Assembly (NCBI GenBank): GCA_943704525.1
Contig: CALSCQ010000747.1
Location: forward strand, 1-64,000
DNA length: 64,000 nucleotides
Reading direction: 5' to 3'
Source of the DNA: Pigoraptor vietnamica
Taxonomy: Eukaryota; Opisthokonta; Filasterea
The notes under the pieces are model-generated. The model made no database searches and was not told where the DNA came from. It worked only from the letters and a program-made list of their open reading frames with translations. Both the position numbers and the translations under genes were made by a program. Shown in pieces: positions 51,056-64,000 of the stretch; the stretch's first letter is position 1, and the number at the start of each line of letters is the position of its first letter.

Positions 51056-53429
51056 ATGGAGCCTGGGTCGGGCATGGAGGCTGCGGCGGCAGACATTGTG
51101 GGTGCCGTGGTGGGCGCGGCTCGTGAGGGTGCGCAGCGCGCGGACAGGGTCAAGGTGGGAGTGACGCGGGCATTGGCTTGCAACGCAGCCAACGGACACT
51201 CCACCTGTTTGTAACACACGCAACCTACGCATGCGCCCTTCTCGGTCAGGGTGATGGCGGCCTTGTACGCCTCGTCGAGTCCGTGCTCGGCAACACCGAA
51301 GACGCCTCGAGCATTGTGTTTGCTGGGCGTACCGAAACCACGCGGAAGAAGGATGCCGCGGAGAAGCTTGACCTGCTTCGCTCTCGGTCCGTTCAGATCG
51401 AGAAGGACGTGGACGCGCTCATATATCGCAACCGCGCGCCGCACGCCGTGGCTTATGAGGACCTCTCGAGTGCGCATGTGCTGTGCGACGCAGAGTGGTC
51501 GGCTGAGCGTGGGTGGCATGTTCGTCATTTCGACCTCCCTGATCCTCGTGGAGCTGACGCTGTGGCGGCGCAGGAAATGCCTTGAGAGTCAGCCTTAAGA
51601 AAATTCGCCATTCTGTCGACGTTTTTGCGCGCACTATTGGGCAGGCCGCCGCGCGACCCGACGGTGGGTTGGGCTTTGTTTGGGTGCGCGCACACATGCT
51701 ACTCACACCCCGCCAACTGCACGGCTCAGGCATTGAGCGGCTGAAGGAGACCATGGAAGGCATCGAAGCCGCCGTCTCGCAGTTCAAGAGCGAACAGCGT
51801 CAAAAGTGGGTCTGCACTCGCAGCGCTTTTGTTTGCCCTTCCCTCACTCTGCGCAGGTTTGAGGGCCTTCTCGTGCAGGAGCGCCTTCTTGCGCGCGATA
51901 TCAGTGCACTCGCTGACAGGATCGAGGCCCTCGAAACGGAGGACGTGGGCGCGACTTCTCCGCGTCAGAAGGCGACTGCACCGCGGGCGCCGGCGCGCCT
52001 CGCCAGTGATTCCGCGCCTGCCGAAGTCGCGGAGTTTGAGGTGTGCACGAGGCGACACGGCATTTATGCCTGGGTGACTGTTGTTAAGTTCGCGTGGTGT
52101 GCAGGACTTTGTGTCACGGACGGGCGGGCCGACGGGCGGGTGGGACGAGTACGACCACCAGGTGTTCCTCAAGTGGAGGCGAAAGTGCCCTGTGGGTGGC
52201 GTGCGCTGGCATGTGCAGCTCGCTGTGTGCAGCGCCTAACGCCACTTCGCTGGCGCAGTCAAAAGCTCAGTTTCTGGAACAAGCGCTGGCGCACCTGCCG
52301 GGGAAGTCGCGGCAAGACTTGGAAAGCCACGAGGAGTGGATGGAGCAGTATGATGCCCGTCTGAACAAGAAAAAGGAGGCGATCCGTGCTTGGCGTGAGG
52401 AGAGAGAGGTGAGTGCTCAATTGAATGTGACTGTTGTGCCATGAGCGTGTTATTTACTGGTTCCATTCGCTTCGCAACAGACGGAGAAGGCTGCTGCAAT
52501 TGCAAAGGAAGAAGAGGAAGTGTCCTCGAAGGTTCCCGCTACCCCTCGTGCTGCTTGGAGTGAGCAGGAGAAGGAAGAGAAATCGCGGCGGCTCGCGGAG
52601 TGGAAGGTGCGCGTTTTGCGACTCGTTCTGAAAAGAGGGAGGAAACGGCTGACACTCTTCTCGTAACAGGAGTTGAAGGAGGCGGAGCAAAAGAAGGCCG
52701 AGCAAATCCGTCTTCAACAGGAGGAAGAGAAGCGAAGAGCAGCTGAACGGGAAAAGGAACGGAGGGTGCGTCATCATGAGTGGTGCATGCTGGGTGGTGC
52801 ATTGTTGTAAGAATATGTAACTTCCGCGAAGGCTGCCGAGAGAGCAAGGCTTCAGGTGTTTAAACAAACACGTGAGGAGGAGAAGAAGCCTCCCGCATCT
52901 CCAAGGGTTGCACGGCAGGTTACAAGGGATGACCTTGCACTCCTGCAAGAGAGGGTGAGCTGGCGTTTTCCTGCGTGCGCTTTTTGAGATCTCGGTGAAT
53001 TTTTCTGATATACCCCAAAAAAAGGATGCTCGGAAGCTTGAAGAGCGGAGGGCGAAGAGAATGGCGAAGGAGATTGAAGAGCAGGAAAAACAGAAGCGTC
53101 TCGACAAGCTGAAGGCTACGGTATGTTTGAATTTGCAATTGCCCACCTCCCTCCCCCCGCCCCCCCGGAATTCTCTCACCTAACCTTCCTCCACGGAACG
53201 TTGTGCAGGTGGAAGTGAGAGCAGAGCGGGATCCGTCACGTCTCCTCCAAGCGACAGAAGGAATGCGGCTTCGTCGCGAGGGAAGCAGCGAAGAGCTTAA
53301 GCGTGCGGTGTCGCTAAACTCAATTCCTCATAGGTACGTCAGCATGCCTCATGAATCCTGCGAATGACACTGAACTAACAATAATATCGCATGATCAGGG
53401 CGGTCCCGGATTGGCGGCGTGGTATCTAG
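51056..53429 (+). CDS. CCDC112: CCDC112-like centriolar-satellite coiled-coil protein
   Basis: Long coiled coil over many small exons. The start MEPGSGMEAAAADIVGAVVG is followed by KKDAAEKLDLLRSRSVQIEK, IERLKETMEGIEAAVSQFKS, the signature GGWDEYDHQVFLKWRRKCP, FLEQALAHLPGKSRQDLESH, then highly charged helices (AEQIRLQQEEEKRRAAERE, RDARKLEERRAKRMAKEIEE). The strongly conserved end is VEVRAERDPSRLLQATEGM and HRAVPDWRRGI. Human CCDC112 has the same landmarks (GAWDDYDHQNFVKVR, LPGKTQDEV, SRDPSRL, HRAIPTWRQGI). The protein localises to centriolar satellites and supports ciliogenesis, consistent with TMEM138 in the same window. The junction near 51560-51580 is uncertain. Confidence 0.88.
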
Positions 53430-53783
53430 CGCACGCATGACGCTAATAAATTATTGTAGAAAGAAAAAGGGACACTTGAACGTTTTAAAGGACTTGAGAC
53501 TGAACTATATAGTGACGGTGGTCAAGGCGTACCAGATGTATTATCTAGCGAGCACACGCACGGCGCTTATAATATTATAATAGAAACACTTGTAGTACGA
53601 TCATTTTCAGTCTCTCGGCGATGTCTACCGTGAGATAGATAAATATATCAATTTAAGTTGGCAACAATGTAGATACGAACATAGATAATACGAACATAAT
53701 AGAAAGACGAAGCAGAGAGCCAATATCTCCAACAGAGAAAAAAGACGTACATTGTACGAGATTTTTCAATTTCACTGTTAAAT
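53420..53783. repeat. AT-rich convergent spacer with an imperfect direct repeat
   Basis: Clearly AT-richer than the rest of the window. Two diverged copies of about 50 bp begin TATCTAGCG at about 53423 and 53541 and share TATCTAGCG ... ACGC ... ATAAT ... TAGAAA. The first copy starts in the last codons of CCDC112. No gene seen. Confidence 0.6.
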
Positions 53784-56358
53784 TTAAGTGGACAGCAATC
53801 TCAACGCAAGCTGCTCGTCTTCCTCCAGAGTGGCTGACTTTGATCGCTTCGTCGCCGGGGCCTGAAGAGAGAAGGCTGGCTTCCGTTTTTTGGAAGGAGG
53901 CGGCGACGAAGACGGGTCCTCCTCCATAGCGTTGTCAGACACGCCTTCGTCGTCTTCGCTCTCATCTCCTCCACCCAAAGTTACAAGTGTCTGGGCGCCG
54001 TGTGATTATTAATATCTTTAAGCAGAGGAATGCCACAATTTTGAGGGCACTCGCAGTCATCTTTACCACTCACCGACTCTCCCATTTGTCTCTTTCGGTC
54101 TTCCCGCTCCTTTAGACGGCGTTCCTTGTGACGTTGTTTGATTCTGTCGCGCTCGGTTTGGCGGTCTTTCTTGTCTTCTTCAAGCATCCTCGCCCTCGCC
54201 TCTTGTAAATTAATCCCGCCTGTTTCTTCAGTTTCGACATCCACCGAAGGTGACCCCACGATAGCCTGCACATAATTACTGTTAGCGTAGGGCTCCGCAA
54301 CAAGGAGAGTAACACAGACGTTCGTGCTTACCGCTCCGTCATCATCAAAAGTAATCTTTGTGTTCATCGCGAGATTCTTCTTTTGAAGCTTCTTCGCGAT
54401 GTGCGGCCGAGTGACGACGGAAGGTTTCTTGGAAGACTTGGGCAGGTCGTCCTCCGAGAGGGACAGCTCGTGATCACGCCGGGAGACCACCAGAAGATCG
54501 TCATTTACGTCGCTATCGTCGTCACCGGTGGACTCTTCCTCGTCCGACGCGGCCCGCAGCTTCGCCCAAGCATCGGAGAGCACGTCTCTGTTCTTTCGCG
54601 CCCTGATCTTGTCGACCTTCGAACGACCGAGTGACTTGGTCTGCACGGCAATGTGTTAAACAATGCGGAGATCTGAGGATCTATTATAGACAACCAGACA
54701 CACCTCCGACTGCGAAGCATCTTCCGCCGAGTCGCTTGCACTGCCCGCAGGGCCGTGCCGCTTCTCAGCCTTCTTGACAAACCGAATGCGCGGCATGCCG
54801 GGAAGTCCCAGCGAACGCGCGAACTCTTCGGTCGGCAGAGCGTGGACGTCAAAAATGTCCTTCCGCTTCTGCAGAAAGACCGACCGAACGTACGATACGA
54901 AGCACTGCAAGAGATTCGTACCCGTAAGCACAATAGCAGAGACTGGGCGGCGGCGATTAACATAAACTCGCGGCCTAACACCAAAGCGCCCAAATAGATT
55001 CGAAACGGCTGACGGACCTTCTGCGCAAGGTACTTGTACTCAGGATCTTGCGTGCAGAACGCCGCCAGTTTGGCCTGGATCGAAACGGCCTTCGCGGGGT
55101 TTACCGCGATTTTCCGCAGCGGGATGCGCTTTGCCTCGAGACCGGCAACGAGCGCCTTCTCTTCCGACGGCAGCAAGAGCAGCAGGGCGTTGCCGTCGCT
55201 CTCGTAGCGGGCGGTACGTCCGACGCGGTGAATGTACGTGTCCTCGTCTTCGGGGCAGTCCGCCTGGACCACCCAGTGAACGGCGGGGAAGTCGAGGCCG
55301 CGCGCAGCAATGTCCGTCGCGAACAGCACGGCGCTCGGCTTGCGCGCAAAGTCGGCGTAGATGGCCATGCGCTTCATCTGCTTCTGCTTGCCGTAAAGCG
55401 CCATAAGCGGCACGCCCGGGCGCAGCCGCCGCAGCGACTCGAAGACAAAGCGGACCTGCTTGCAGCTCGAGAGAAAAACGATCGTCTTTTGGCTCGTGTG
55501 CGAGCGGATGAAAGAATAGAGCACGTCGAGCTTCTCGTGCAGCTCGCAGACCACGTAGCTCTGGGTGAGCCGACTGGGCGTGCTGAAGCGCGCGTTTTCG
55601 TGCACGGCAACGTACTCGGGATTCTGCAGGCTCAAGCGCGCGAGATCTTTCACCGATTTCGTCTGCGTCGCTGAGAACAGCATTGTCTGCCGCTCCGACG
55701 GAAGGTTCGCGACGATCGCCTCGAGTGCGGGCGCAAAGCCGAGGTCGAGGATTCGGTCGGCCTCGTCAAGCACAAGCACCTGCAGCGACCCGCAGTCAAA
55801 GCCCACGGTTTCGTCCATATGCTGCAGGAGGCGACCGGGGGTGCAGATGAGCACGTTCATCCGGGGAATGCGCTCCTTCTCAGCGTCCACGTCCTTCCCG
55901 CCAATCACGAGCCCCGCGGAGAGATCGTGCTCGCCGCCAACACGCCGGAGGACCTCAAACGTCTGAAACGCGAGTTCGCGCGTGGGAGATATGATGATAG
56001 CACCCACACCGTCCGCGGCGGACCACCGCTTCCGCCAAAGCAACTCGAGCACCGGCACGAGAAACGCAAGCGTCTTGCCAGACCCCGTCTTCGCCGCACC
56101 GAGCACGTCGCGGCCGGCAAGCGCATGAGGGAGTGCGGCCCGTTGTATGTCCGTCATATTGACGAAGCCCGCGCGCTGAAGGCCACGCTGCGTGCGCTGG
56201 GACAGGGGCAAGTCGCTGAAACGACCGCTCGGCAGCTCCGCAGAAGGGTCGAGCGAGGCAATCGACGCGGACACGGCGTCTATTTCGGCGGCCTCGCGGT
56301 GACGGAGGCCCCCTTGCTTCCCACGGGCGTGCGACGCCCCGCCCTTGCGCTTCGACAT
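53784..56358 (-). CDS. DDX10: DEAD-box RNA helicase DDX10/Dbp4
   Basis: Needed for early 18S rRNA processing and U14 snoRNA release in the nucleolus. Exon 1 (56358 to about 55020) encodes the helicase core: Q-motif region TDIQRAALPHALAGRDVL, motif I AAKTGSGKT, PTRELAFQ, TPGRLLQHMDE, VLDEADRILDLGF, SATQTKSVKDL, ATDIAARGLDFPAVHWVVQ, HRVGRTARYESDGNALL. Downstream exons carry the Dbp4 C-terminal extension: CFVSYVRSVFLQKRKDIFDV, LPTEEFARSLGLPGMPRIRF, KVDKIRARKNRDVLSDAW, and a charged coiled tail (KQRHKERRLKEREDRKRQMG), ending QLALRLLST. Five coding exons. The 3' exons and their introns are less GC-rich than the helicase exon. Confidence 0.95.
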
Positions 56359-56591
56359 GGCGGCGCAGGGAGAGTGACATGCTCCCCTTCGTTTCATCCG
56401 TTTAAAACAAGCGCCAGCACGTGCAAGGATCACGTGACATAAATCAATCAGCGCAGCCCCGGATGCGCGTTCGGCAACTTGCAGAGCCACTGGCGACGAC
56501 CAGCGGCCACAAGGAGATCGCCCCTTGCGGCGACAGCATCCCCCTCTTTCTCCACATCCTTTGTCTCGCGGACGCGGAGCGGACCTTTAAA
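56359..56591. promoter_or_regulatory. Divergent promoter DDX10 / eL43 with E-box
   Basis: GGATCACGTGAC at 56427-56438, identical over 12 bp to the site in the PRPF6 promoter. Both genes here serve ribosome production. Confidence 0.5.
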
Positions 56592-57425
56592 ATGGTGGGC
56601 TTGTGTTCGCCGCGCGAGGATGTCTTTCGGATGGATGGATGGGTTGGCATGGGATGGATGCTGGCTCGTGGCCGTCGGCACCGCTGAGACGTGATGTGGA
56701 GAAAATGCGTCTGTACTCTCTTTGCGACACGTGTGGGCGCTGTTTGCTGTCTGGGTTGTTTTGTGCGACTCCTTTTGGAGCAAGGGATGTGTCTGTTTTG
56801 GTACGTCTAATGCGCAGTGCATTGCATGACAGGCCAAGCGCACGAAGAAGGTCGGAGTCGTCGGAAAGTACGGCACGCGCTACGGTGCGTCGCTCAGGAA
56901 GATGGTCAAGAAGATGGAGATCACGCAGCACGCCAAGTACACGTGCATGTTCTGCGGCAAGGTGCGTGCAAGCTTGGCTGGGCCATTCGCGAGTGCTTGG
57001 CGTGTGCTTGGCCTGTGTTCTTATCGCTGTTGTGTCACGGGAGTCCGCGTTGCGCTTTGCGTTGCGCCGGGCATGTTTTGTCTGGTCAACTGTGGCTGTC
57101 GCATGTAAGCCGTTGTTTGTGGAAATGGAGTGCTTATGTTGGTGTGGATGCAGGACTCTGTTCGGCGCACGGCGGTCGGCATCTGGAACTGCCGCGGCTG
57201 CCACAAGACGGTTGCTGGCGGCGCCTGGACGGTCAGGTGCGTCGGATGGGCTGTGCCTGTGCGTGTGGGCATAGAGGACGTGCAGTGGTCGAAGAAGATT
57301 TGTTGCTATCGCTTTAGTACATGTTTTCGTGCCTGTCTCACGAGTGAGGCTCTATGTGCAGCACCACGGCCGCCGTGACTGTCCGGAGCTCCATCCGCCG
57401 TCTCCGCGAGATGAAGGAGCAGTAG
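56592..57425 (+). CDS. RPL37A: 60S ribosomal protein eL43 (L37a)
   Basis: Four exons. The first codes only for the initiator Met (ATG at 56592-56594, then GTGGGC). Then [64 protein letters not shown] and [20 protein letters not shown] with Q-stop. The zinc ribbon CMFC ... CRGC is intact. Length is 92 residues, as usual. Confidence 0.97.
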
Positions 57426-57898
57426 ACGACCGCGTTGTCTGGCTGCGATAAAGCAGCTGTTGCCTTGCGAGGGCATTGTCGAATTGTGTGCCATGGGGAG
57501 GGTGGGGAGGGGGGGAGGGGGGGAGGGAGCCTTGTGTTCTGCTTCCGGGCACTTGGGTGCCTTGGGTTTTCACTGCGGCAATGATATGACAAGTGGGAAG
57601 TGCGCGTGAAATGGGATTGGCGTGGCAAGCTGCTCAACGGGTATGCTAGGCAAGCCGTGTAACGTTCGGTCAGCGCCATGGATGGCAGCGGCAAGGAACG
57701 CACAGGGCACACCAGGAACGCTTGGCTAGACACAGCGAAAGTGATGTTCAGGTCGGGGGGTCGTCACAGCAAGGTTTAGTATTTGCATCAGACTGGGCAC
57801 GTGAGTGGATCCACCACCGAAACGGCAATCGGCCAATGCAGTGTCCACGCAAAACACATTGACGTTGCATGCAGCATGTCCCAATCAGGGCACAGACC
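57426..57898. other. Intergenic with a G-quadruplex-prone tract
   Basis: G-runs at 57495-57528 (GGGGAGGGTGGGGAGG then longer runs) on the plus strand could fold as a G-quadruplex just downstream of eL43. No gene seen in the rest. Confidence 0.5.
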
Positions 57899-60488
57899 AT
57901 GAGCACACCAGCCATTGAGGAAGGCGACACGCCTGTTGACATTGAAGTCGCTGCGGACGCGCGCGATACCTCGGCGTTCGCGGGGCGCGAGGGCGAGGGG
58001 GCCAGTCGAGGGGGCGTGCTGGCGGTGGTCGTGCATCCAGGCGCGCTCCATCTTCGCGTCGGCCTGGCAGGCGATGCACTCCCAAAAACAGTGCCACACG
58101 TCATTGCGTGGCGTACGCGAGCGGCAGCCGCAGCCGCAGCGACGAATGCCGCGGAAGTGGAGGTGGGTGGGACGACTGTGTAACAACATGTCTGGCCCGT
58201 CTGAGAGTGATGCGTGGCACACAGGTGTCGGAGGCCGATCTTGACCTGTTGGCCACTGCGCGGGACCGAGACCCGAAGCGTCGCCGCGTTGATGGCAAGA
58301 AGAAGGCCGCATTTCTCTCACAGGTGCGTAGAAGTAAGTTTTGGCCGTGTGTTGTGTATTTGACTCAACCCGCGTTCTCAGATCGCGTCGTTCAATGATG
58401 GCGCGCGGCCAGAGCGTGTTCCCGCGCACAACGACCCCATGAGTGTGGAGGCCACGGACGTGTCGGGCCAGCCGTCATTCCGCGTGGGCGAGGAGGCGCT
58501 CTGCATTCACGAGAATGAGCCGTATGAACTATTCTGGCCCTTCAGCTGCGGCGCGCTCAACACAGCCCGCGGTCGGTCGCACGCTGCTCTAAGGGGCGAC
58601 CTTGCGGCCATCTGGGGCACTGTCATATGCGACAAGCTTGGGATTTCCTCGAAGAACTTTGAAGTGGGGCTCTGCGTGGCATTGCGGCATCTGGCGCAGT
58701 TCCGGCTCAATCTCATAACGCACTTGCAGCGCTACACCGCAGTGCTCGTGGTGCCGGACATTGCCGACCGCACAACGCTGCGCACGATGGTCGACGTGTT
58801 GCTCACCGACCTCGGTTTCGGGGGCATTGCTGTGTCTCAGGTGCGAAGGCGCGTTGCTCTCTCACCTTTGCGGCAATGCCTCACTGTGGCCGCTTTAGGA
58901 GTCCGTGTGCGCCACCTTCGGCGCCGGCATGTCGACGGCCTGCGTGGTTGACGTCGGCCACGAGAAGACAAGCGTCGCCTGCGTTGACGACGGGGTTTCT
59001 CTGCCGCAGTCGAGGTGTGTGGCCTTGGTCGCGTCGCACGTGCCGCACCGGTCCTCGCTCACAGGGTCCGCATTGCAGGATCACGCTGTGCCACGGCGGG
59101 AAGTCGGTCGAGCGCCTCATGTGCCTACTGCTCCAGCGCGCGCACTTTCCGTTCCGGGAGTGCAATCCATTGGCGAAGCCGCGTGACGCACATGTGATTC
59201 GGGAACTAAAGGAGACGCTGTGCGGCTTTGAGCAGGTGCGACGCGCATCTGCCGCGATGTATGCGCGCCCGCCACGCGCCTTTTTTGCTCACTACGACGC
59301 TGCAGGAGGATGCGGGTCAGGCGCTGCGAGTCACCGAGGTGCGGATCCGCCGCCCAGGCTGCGACACGGTCGTTTACAGAACAAGAATCCCCGTGGAGGC
59401 AACGCGCGCGCCAATGGTGCGTGTGGCTTTTCAGTTGCGAATATTGTTTATATTGCGTAGCGCTCCCTCTAAAACGCAGCCCTCTCAGCTTTTGTTCGAG
59501 CCTGCGCTGATGTCGTACGCCGAAGACACGGTGCCTGGCCCCTCCGTGCGCACGGCCGCCCCTCCGTGCGACGACCCTGCAGACGTTTTTGAAGATCTTT
59601 TTACTTCCGAGGTGTGTTGGGCTGTTGTGTCACTCGCTGCACCTTTTGCTGACTGCCCTTTTCATGCAGGACCTGGCACCAAGCCGAGGCAGCAATGTAC
59701 GATACAATCTTGGCGTGGGAACCGGTGGCACGTGGCAGTGCCAGTGGACGGAGTGCAGTGCACTGATCGAGGGCTTTGACGCCGTCATCGACCATCTTCT
59801 GGAGAGCCACATCGACGCGTCGCTGGCAGAATATGAGTGCCGGTGGCGCGGCTGTACGCGCGCCGGGAAGGCCTTGACCACCAAGGCCGCGCTTGTGACC
59901 CACCTCAAGAAGCACGTTGCAGACTTGATTCCAGTGAAAGGTAAGTTGTTAAATGGTCTGCTGAGAGGGTACCACCTTATTTGCGTCTCTCCCCCCAGGT
60001 GATCGAGCAGAGCCTGCGGGCAGTTCGCAAGATGCAGCGCACAAAGCAAACGAGGGGGACATGCCGTTTGGTTTGGACGAGTGCATCGTTCGAAGCATTG
60101 GTGCGGTGACTTCGGACGACCTGCAGCGGCGCCTGTACCGCTCGATATTGCTTGTTGGAGGCGGTCACCAATTTGACGGCTTCGTGCCTTTCTTGGAGTC
60201 ACGGTGAGAGATGCGCCAGCGTTTAGAGCGCGACGTGTGTAATCACGTCGTAATTCTGTCACAAATGGGACTGAAGCGTTCTCCTACAGGCTGGGAGGCT
60301 TTCGGCGGCAACTGGATCATGTGCGCGTCATGTCTGCGACGAAGAACCTCGACCCCCAAATCGTTGTATGGAAGGGAGCGGCTGTGCTGGCGCGGCTTCC
60401 GAGCGCACCCGAGATAACGGTGGACCGCGTCGAGTGGCACGCACGGGGCATGCGGGCGCTGCGCGAGCGTTGCGCCTTTGCAGTGTGA
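57899..60488 (+). CDS. ACTR8: Actin-related protein ARP8 (INO80 complex) with inserted zinc-finger pair
   Basis: Nuclear actin-related protein; ARP8 binds nucleosomes or histones within the INO80 remodeller. Blocks in order: VLAVVVHPGALHLRVGLAGD, LPKTVPHVIAWR, FRVGEEALCIHENEPYELFW, AAIWGTVICDKLGI, TAVLVVPDIADRTTLRTMVD, ESVCATFGAGMSTACVVDVG, HEKTSVACVDDG, LCHGGKSVERLMCLLLQRAH, FPFRECNP. Near the end: GLDECIVRSIGAVTSDDLQR, SILLVGGGHQFDGF, ATKNLDPQIVVWKGAAVLAR, MRALRERCAFAV. Between them, exon 59670-59940 encodes two C2H2 fingers (CQWTEC...HLLESH and CRWRGC...HLKKH) in frame with the following ARP8 exon. Animal and yeast ARP8 have a variable insert at this position but, as I recall, no zinc fingers. 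Confidence 0.9.
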
Positions 60489-63028
<2,540 letters not shown>

Positions 63029-63217
63029 GGGCCCTGCTGCGTGCGTCGCGTTGCGCCGCCTTCTGCCGCGTTTATTTTTCGTCTTTCGTGCGATCTGTTT
63101 TTTGGGCGTCTGCCCGCGTCTGCGTTGCGAGCGTCGTCGCGTGCGGCGCGTCAATGAACACGAGCCAGTCGGCTCTGATCGAACTGTCGAGTGGCGTTGT
63201 GCTTGTGACAGTCGCAG

Positions 63218-64000
63218 CTAGCGCCTTCCCGCCAGCGCGGCCAGTAGCTCGGGCATGGTCCACCGCTCGCGTGGCAGGGCGTCTGCGAGAGAGAACCGGC
63301 CCTGGCGCGTCCTTTCCAGGTCGGTGACATGCGCAACAGAGCCAACTCGTTCGCCCAAATCACGCACGATGCTGCGGACGTAGGTGCCGGCCCCGCACGT
63401 GATTGCTGCAACGGGCTTTGCGTCAAGAGCGCCTCTCGCCGTCGTACAATTCCACGCACTCACCCAGGCGAAAGATGGGAGGCTCAAAATACGTGCACAC
63501 GGCACTGTGTATGACGACTGTGCGCGCGGCGCTCTCGATGTCCACCGCATCGCCACGCCGCGCCGCATCCGACAGGCGAACTCCGCCGCGCTTAATCGCC
63601 GAAAACCTGCGCGCACCGACATTAGACGACGGCACAAGGGCAAGACGAGTGCGGACACTCACACGGGGGGTGCCTGTCGAATGGGGCCCTTGAAGCGCGC
63701 AAGCTCCCCCAGGAGCAGCTCCTTTGTCACGTGGCCTGCAATCTGGGCGTGAGCTGCCAGCAACAGTGGCAGACACAACCATGGCACACATCGCGCACTC
63801 ACCAAACGGACGCTCCGCGACTCGCTCCCCGCTTACGTCGTCGGTGGTTGTTGCGACTCCAAGGCAACCCTCGACAGCGTACTCTTTGTCGCAAGCCAGA
63901 AACATGCCCAGGTCGCGACAGCCCTCGCCGACGCCAATCACTGCGACAGGGCACTGCTGAGAACGACAGAACAGTGCGGGCAAGACTTTAAACTGAAATC
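63218..64000 (-). CDS. TruB/PUS4-type tRNA pseudouridine synthase, 5' end outside window
   Basis: Isomerises U55 in tRNA (TruB/Pus4/TRUB1-2 family). The visible part enters after the catalytic-Asp exon, which would lie upstream. Exons read [69 protein letters not shown], and the last [60 protein letters not shown]. The GTYVRSI and HLxxLxRTxxGxFxL blocks are diagnostic. It ends at 63218. Confidence 0.9.

Noticed and set aside
54505-54700. Continuation of the DDX10 helicase frame past its first exon as one 661-residue protein
   Set aside because: After 55020 the frame loses Dbp4 similarity while other frames, joined by GT-AG introns, carry the Dbp4 C-terminal blocks.

Overview
This window is nuclear DNA from an intron-rich, GC-rich eukaryote. 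Coding exons are short and separated by small introns. Donors are mostly GTGCGT, GTGAGT or GTGGGT and acceptors are mostly YGCAG. The gene set is that of a ciliated or flagellated unicellular eukaryote with an opisthokont/apusomonad/amoebozoan flavour: TMEM138 and CCDC112 (cilium and centriolar satellite), a MARK/PAR-1 kinase with a KA1 tail, an atypical E2F7/8-type factor, SMUG1, EBAG9/RCAS1, WDR48, TBC1D15, UFC1 and a SHOC1/ZIP2-like meiotic protein. I cannot name the species. There are no bacterial operons, CRISPR arrays, tRNA or rRNA genes that I can recognise.

Layout. 1-2746: 3' part of a RAD5/HLTF-type SNF2-RING translocase (+). 3385-5310: broken F-box/ankyrin-type gene (-). 5940-7750: REI1/ZNF622 (-), divergent from mitochondrial methylmalonyl-CoA mutase at 8216-14491 (+). 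14888-15841: Gln-rich unknown protein (-). 16721-17579: C2-like protein (+). 17893-18073: PRKRIP1-like fragment (-), divergent from PRPF6 at 18408-23182 (+). 23561-25638: SHOC1-like (+). 25744-26274: SYS1 (-). 26729-27780: UFC1 (+). 28201-29400: choline/ethanolamine kinase (+). 29548-32170: atypical E2F (-). 32790-33475: TMEM138 (+). 33513-36815: WDR48 (-). 37064-38295: EBAG9 (+). 38439-39145: unknown (-). 39455-43158: exocyst SEC3 (+). 43271-44290: TPX2-like (-). 44607-47807: TBC1D15-like RabGAP (+). 47815-48919: SMUG1 (-). 49185-49855: RPB8 (+). 49831-50805: SANT/Myb protein (-). 51056-53429: CCDC112 (+). 53784-56358: DDX10/Dbp4 (-). 56592-57425: ribosomal protein eL43 (+). 57899-60488: ARP8 with an embedded zinc-finger pair (+). 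61012-63028: MARK/PAR-1 (+). 63218-64000: TruB-type pseudouridine synthase, 5' end outside the window (-).

Organisation. Genes alternate strand almost perfectly, giving a chain of divergent promoters and convergent tails. Some tails touch (TBC1D15/SMUG1 are 7 bp apart) or overlap (RPB8/Myb share 25 bp of coding sequence). Several divergent promoters share an ATCACGTG E-box, others carry TGACGTCA, and the promoter of the atypical E2F gene carries E2F-type sites. Many genes serve RNA and ribosome work (PRPF6, PRKRIP1-like, DDX10, REI1, eL43, RPB8, TruB), genome maintenance (RAD5-like, SMUG1, SHOC1-like, WDR48, ARP8) or membrane traffic (SYS1, EBAG9, SEC3, TBC1D15). GT-rich microsatellites sit inside many introns, mostly with GT on the sense strand.

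The most unusual observations are the ARP8 protein that appears to carry a tandem CWCH2 zinc-finger pair, the shared promoter elements, a 17-nt microexon in SMUG1, and intron expansions that resemble repeated splice donors. All gene models are hand-spliced from homology and splice signals; no alignment or transcript was available.
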